DNA of 32,894 bases from a virus. Position 1 is the stretch's first letter. Every line of letters starts with the position of its first letter. The DNA lies in IMG/VR virus record IMGVR_UViG_3300048928_000273, positions 1 to 32,894 of that record. One strand, 5' to 3'. The translations under genes and the position numbers were made by a program. Shown here piece by piece: positions 32,614 to 32,894 of the stretch. A model generated the notes under the pieces. It saw nothing but the letters and a program-made list of their open reading frames with translations. It did no database searches and was not told where the DNA came from.

Positions 32614-32894
32614 CGTTGGGTTTACAGCTTTAGGCTTTGAACCGCAAGAGATTATTCCTGTTTTAGCAGAAATACCCTCTTTTTTTGTGGGTTCGCATGC
32701 ACTCATTAAATCAATGAGTTAGGAGCCGTGCAAAAAAGAGGGTCAGTTCAGAGATGCCATTAATACCCCATCCCGGCCTTCCCCTTCGCCGGGGAACGAG
32801 CAAGAAAAAAACTTCTGCCCTTATTTTTAACAGGAAGAATCAGAACGAGGGTTTTATTCGATCGAGACTGGCGTGATCAAAAATCTTGCTGAAC
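32614..32894. other. Host sequence beyond attR, no gene found
   Basis: No coding region was recognised. A long inverted repeat (32674-32687 with 32731-32743) encloses a small palindrome ACTCATT-AAATC-AATGAGT (32701-32719). A further GC-rich inverted repeat CCCC-TTCGCC-GGGG lies near 32783-32796. The left part is short and AT-balanced. Confidence 0.5.

Overview
The window holds one lambdoid (siphovirus-type) prophage in an Enterobacterales chromosome. The two ends fit a Yersiniaceae-like host (Rahnella, Serratia or Yersinia type), but the genus cannot be fixed from this sequence. Host DNA is visible only as the last 30 codons of an AraC-family regulator at the left and about 280 bp of gene-free, hairpin-rich sequence at the right. 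The prophage runs from about 149 to 32608. Its ends carry a 16-bp core with one mismatch. Joining the host-side halves rebuilds a complete 28-bp type I-F CRISPR repeat of the Yersinia kind. The phage therefore appears to use a solitary CRISPR repeat as its attB site. The phage-side halves rebuild a palindromic attP.

Layout, left to right: attL; putative integrase arm sites; a tRNA/tmRNA 3'-end scar and terminator; an AT-rich SIR2-family defence-type gene; an AT-rich intergenic stretch with a gene remnant; and a secreted protein. The late operon follows on the minus strand and is transcribed right to left, so the late genes appear below in reverse order of transcription: S74 tail fibre, a tail-tip-associated protein, J, I, five small envelope-directed cargo genes, K, an enlarged L, the stub of M, a displaced second J fragment, truncated tape measure H, T stub, truncated tail tube V, tail terminator, HK97-gp10-like protein, head-tail adaptor, connector, and the C-terminal third of the capsid protein fused out of frame to a glycosyltransferase fragment. 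An IS4-type MITE, a membrane-anchored protein, Rz/Rz1, SAR endolysin and S21-type holin come next. Two plus-strand cargo genes interrupt the late operon before a conserved non-coding prophage segment, a membrane protein, antiterminator Q, a DUF968 HNH protein, a Rha/KilAC antirepressor and a RusA stub. At the right end, on the plus strand, are a DUF2303 stub, a small protein, excisionase, integrase, arm sites and attR.

The element is defective. Five abrupt junctions (about 30275, 22700, 20202, 16783 and 15245) fuse unrelated genes with no frameshift decay elsewhere. Terminase, portal, protease, the capsid N-terminal part, chaperone G, most of M and the whole immunity/replication region (cI, cro, O, P) are missing. 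The integration/excision genes, lysis cassette, Q, tail-tip genes and all cargo genes are intact. This looks like a grounded prophage that still carries useful cargo: SIR2 plus envelope lipoproteins and secreted proteins. An assembly chimera cannot be excluded from the sequence alone. The strongest signals for follow-up are the CRISPR-repeat attachment site, the second J allele stored beside H, the envelope-protein island between K and I, and the MITE inside a terminator.
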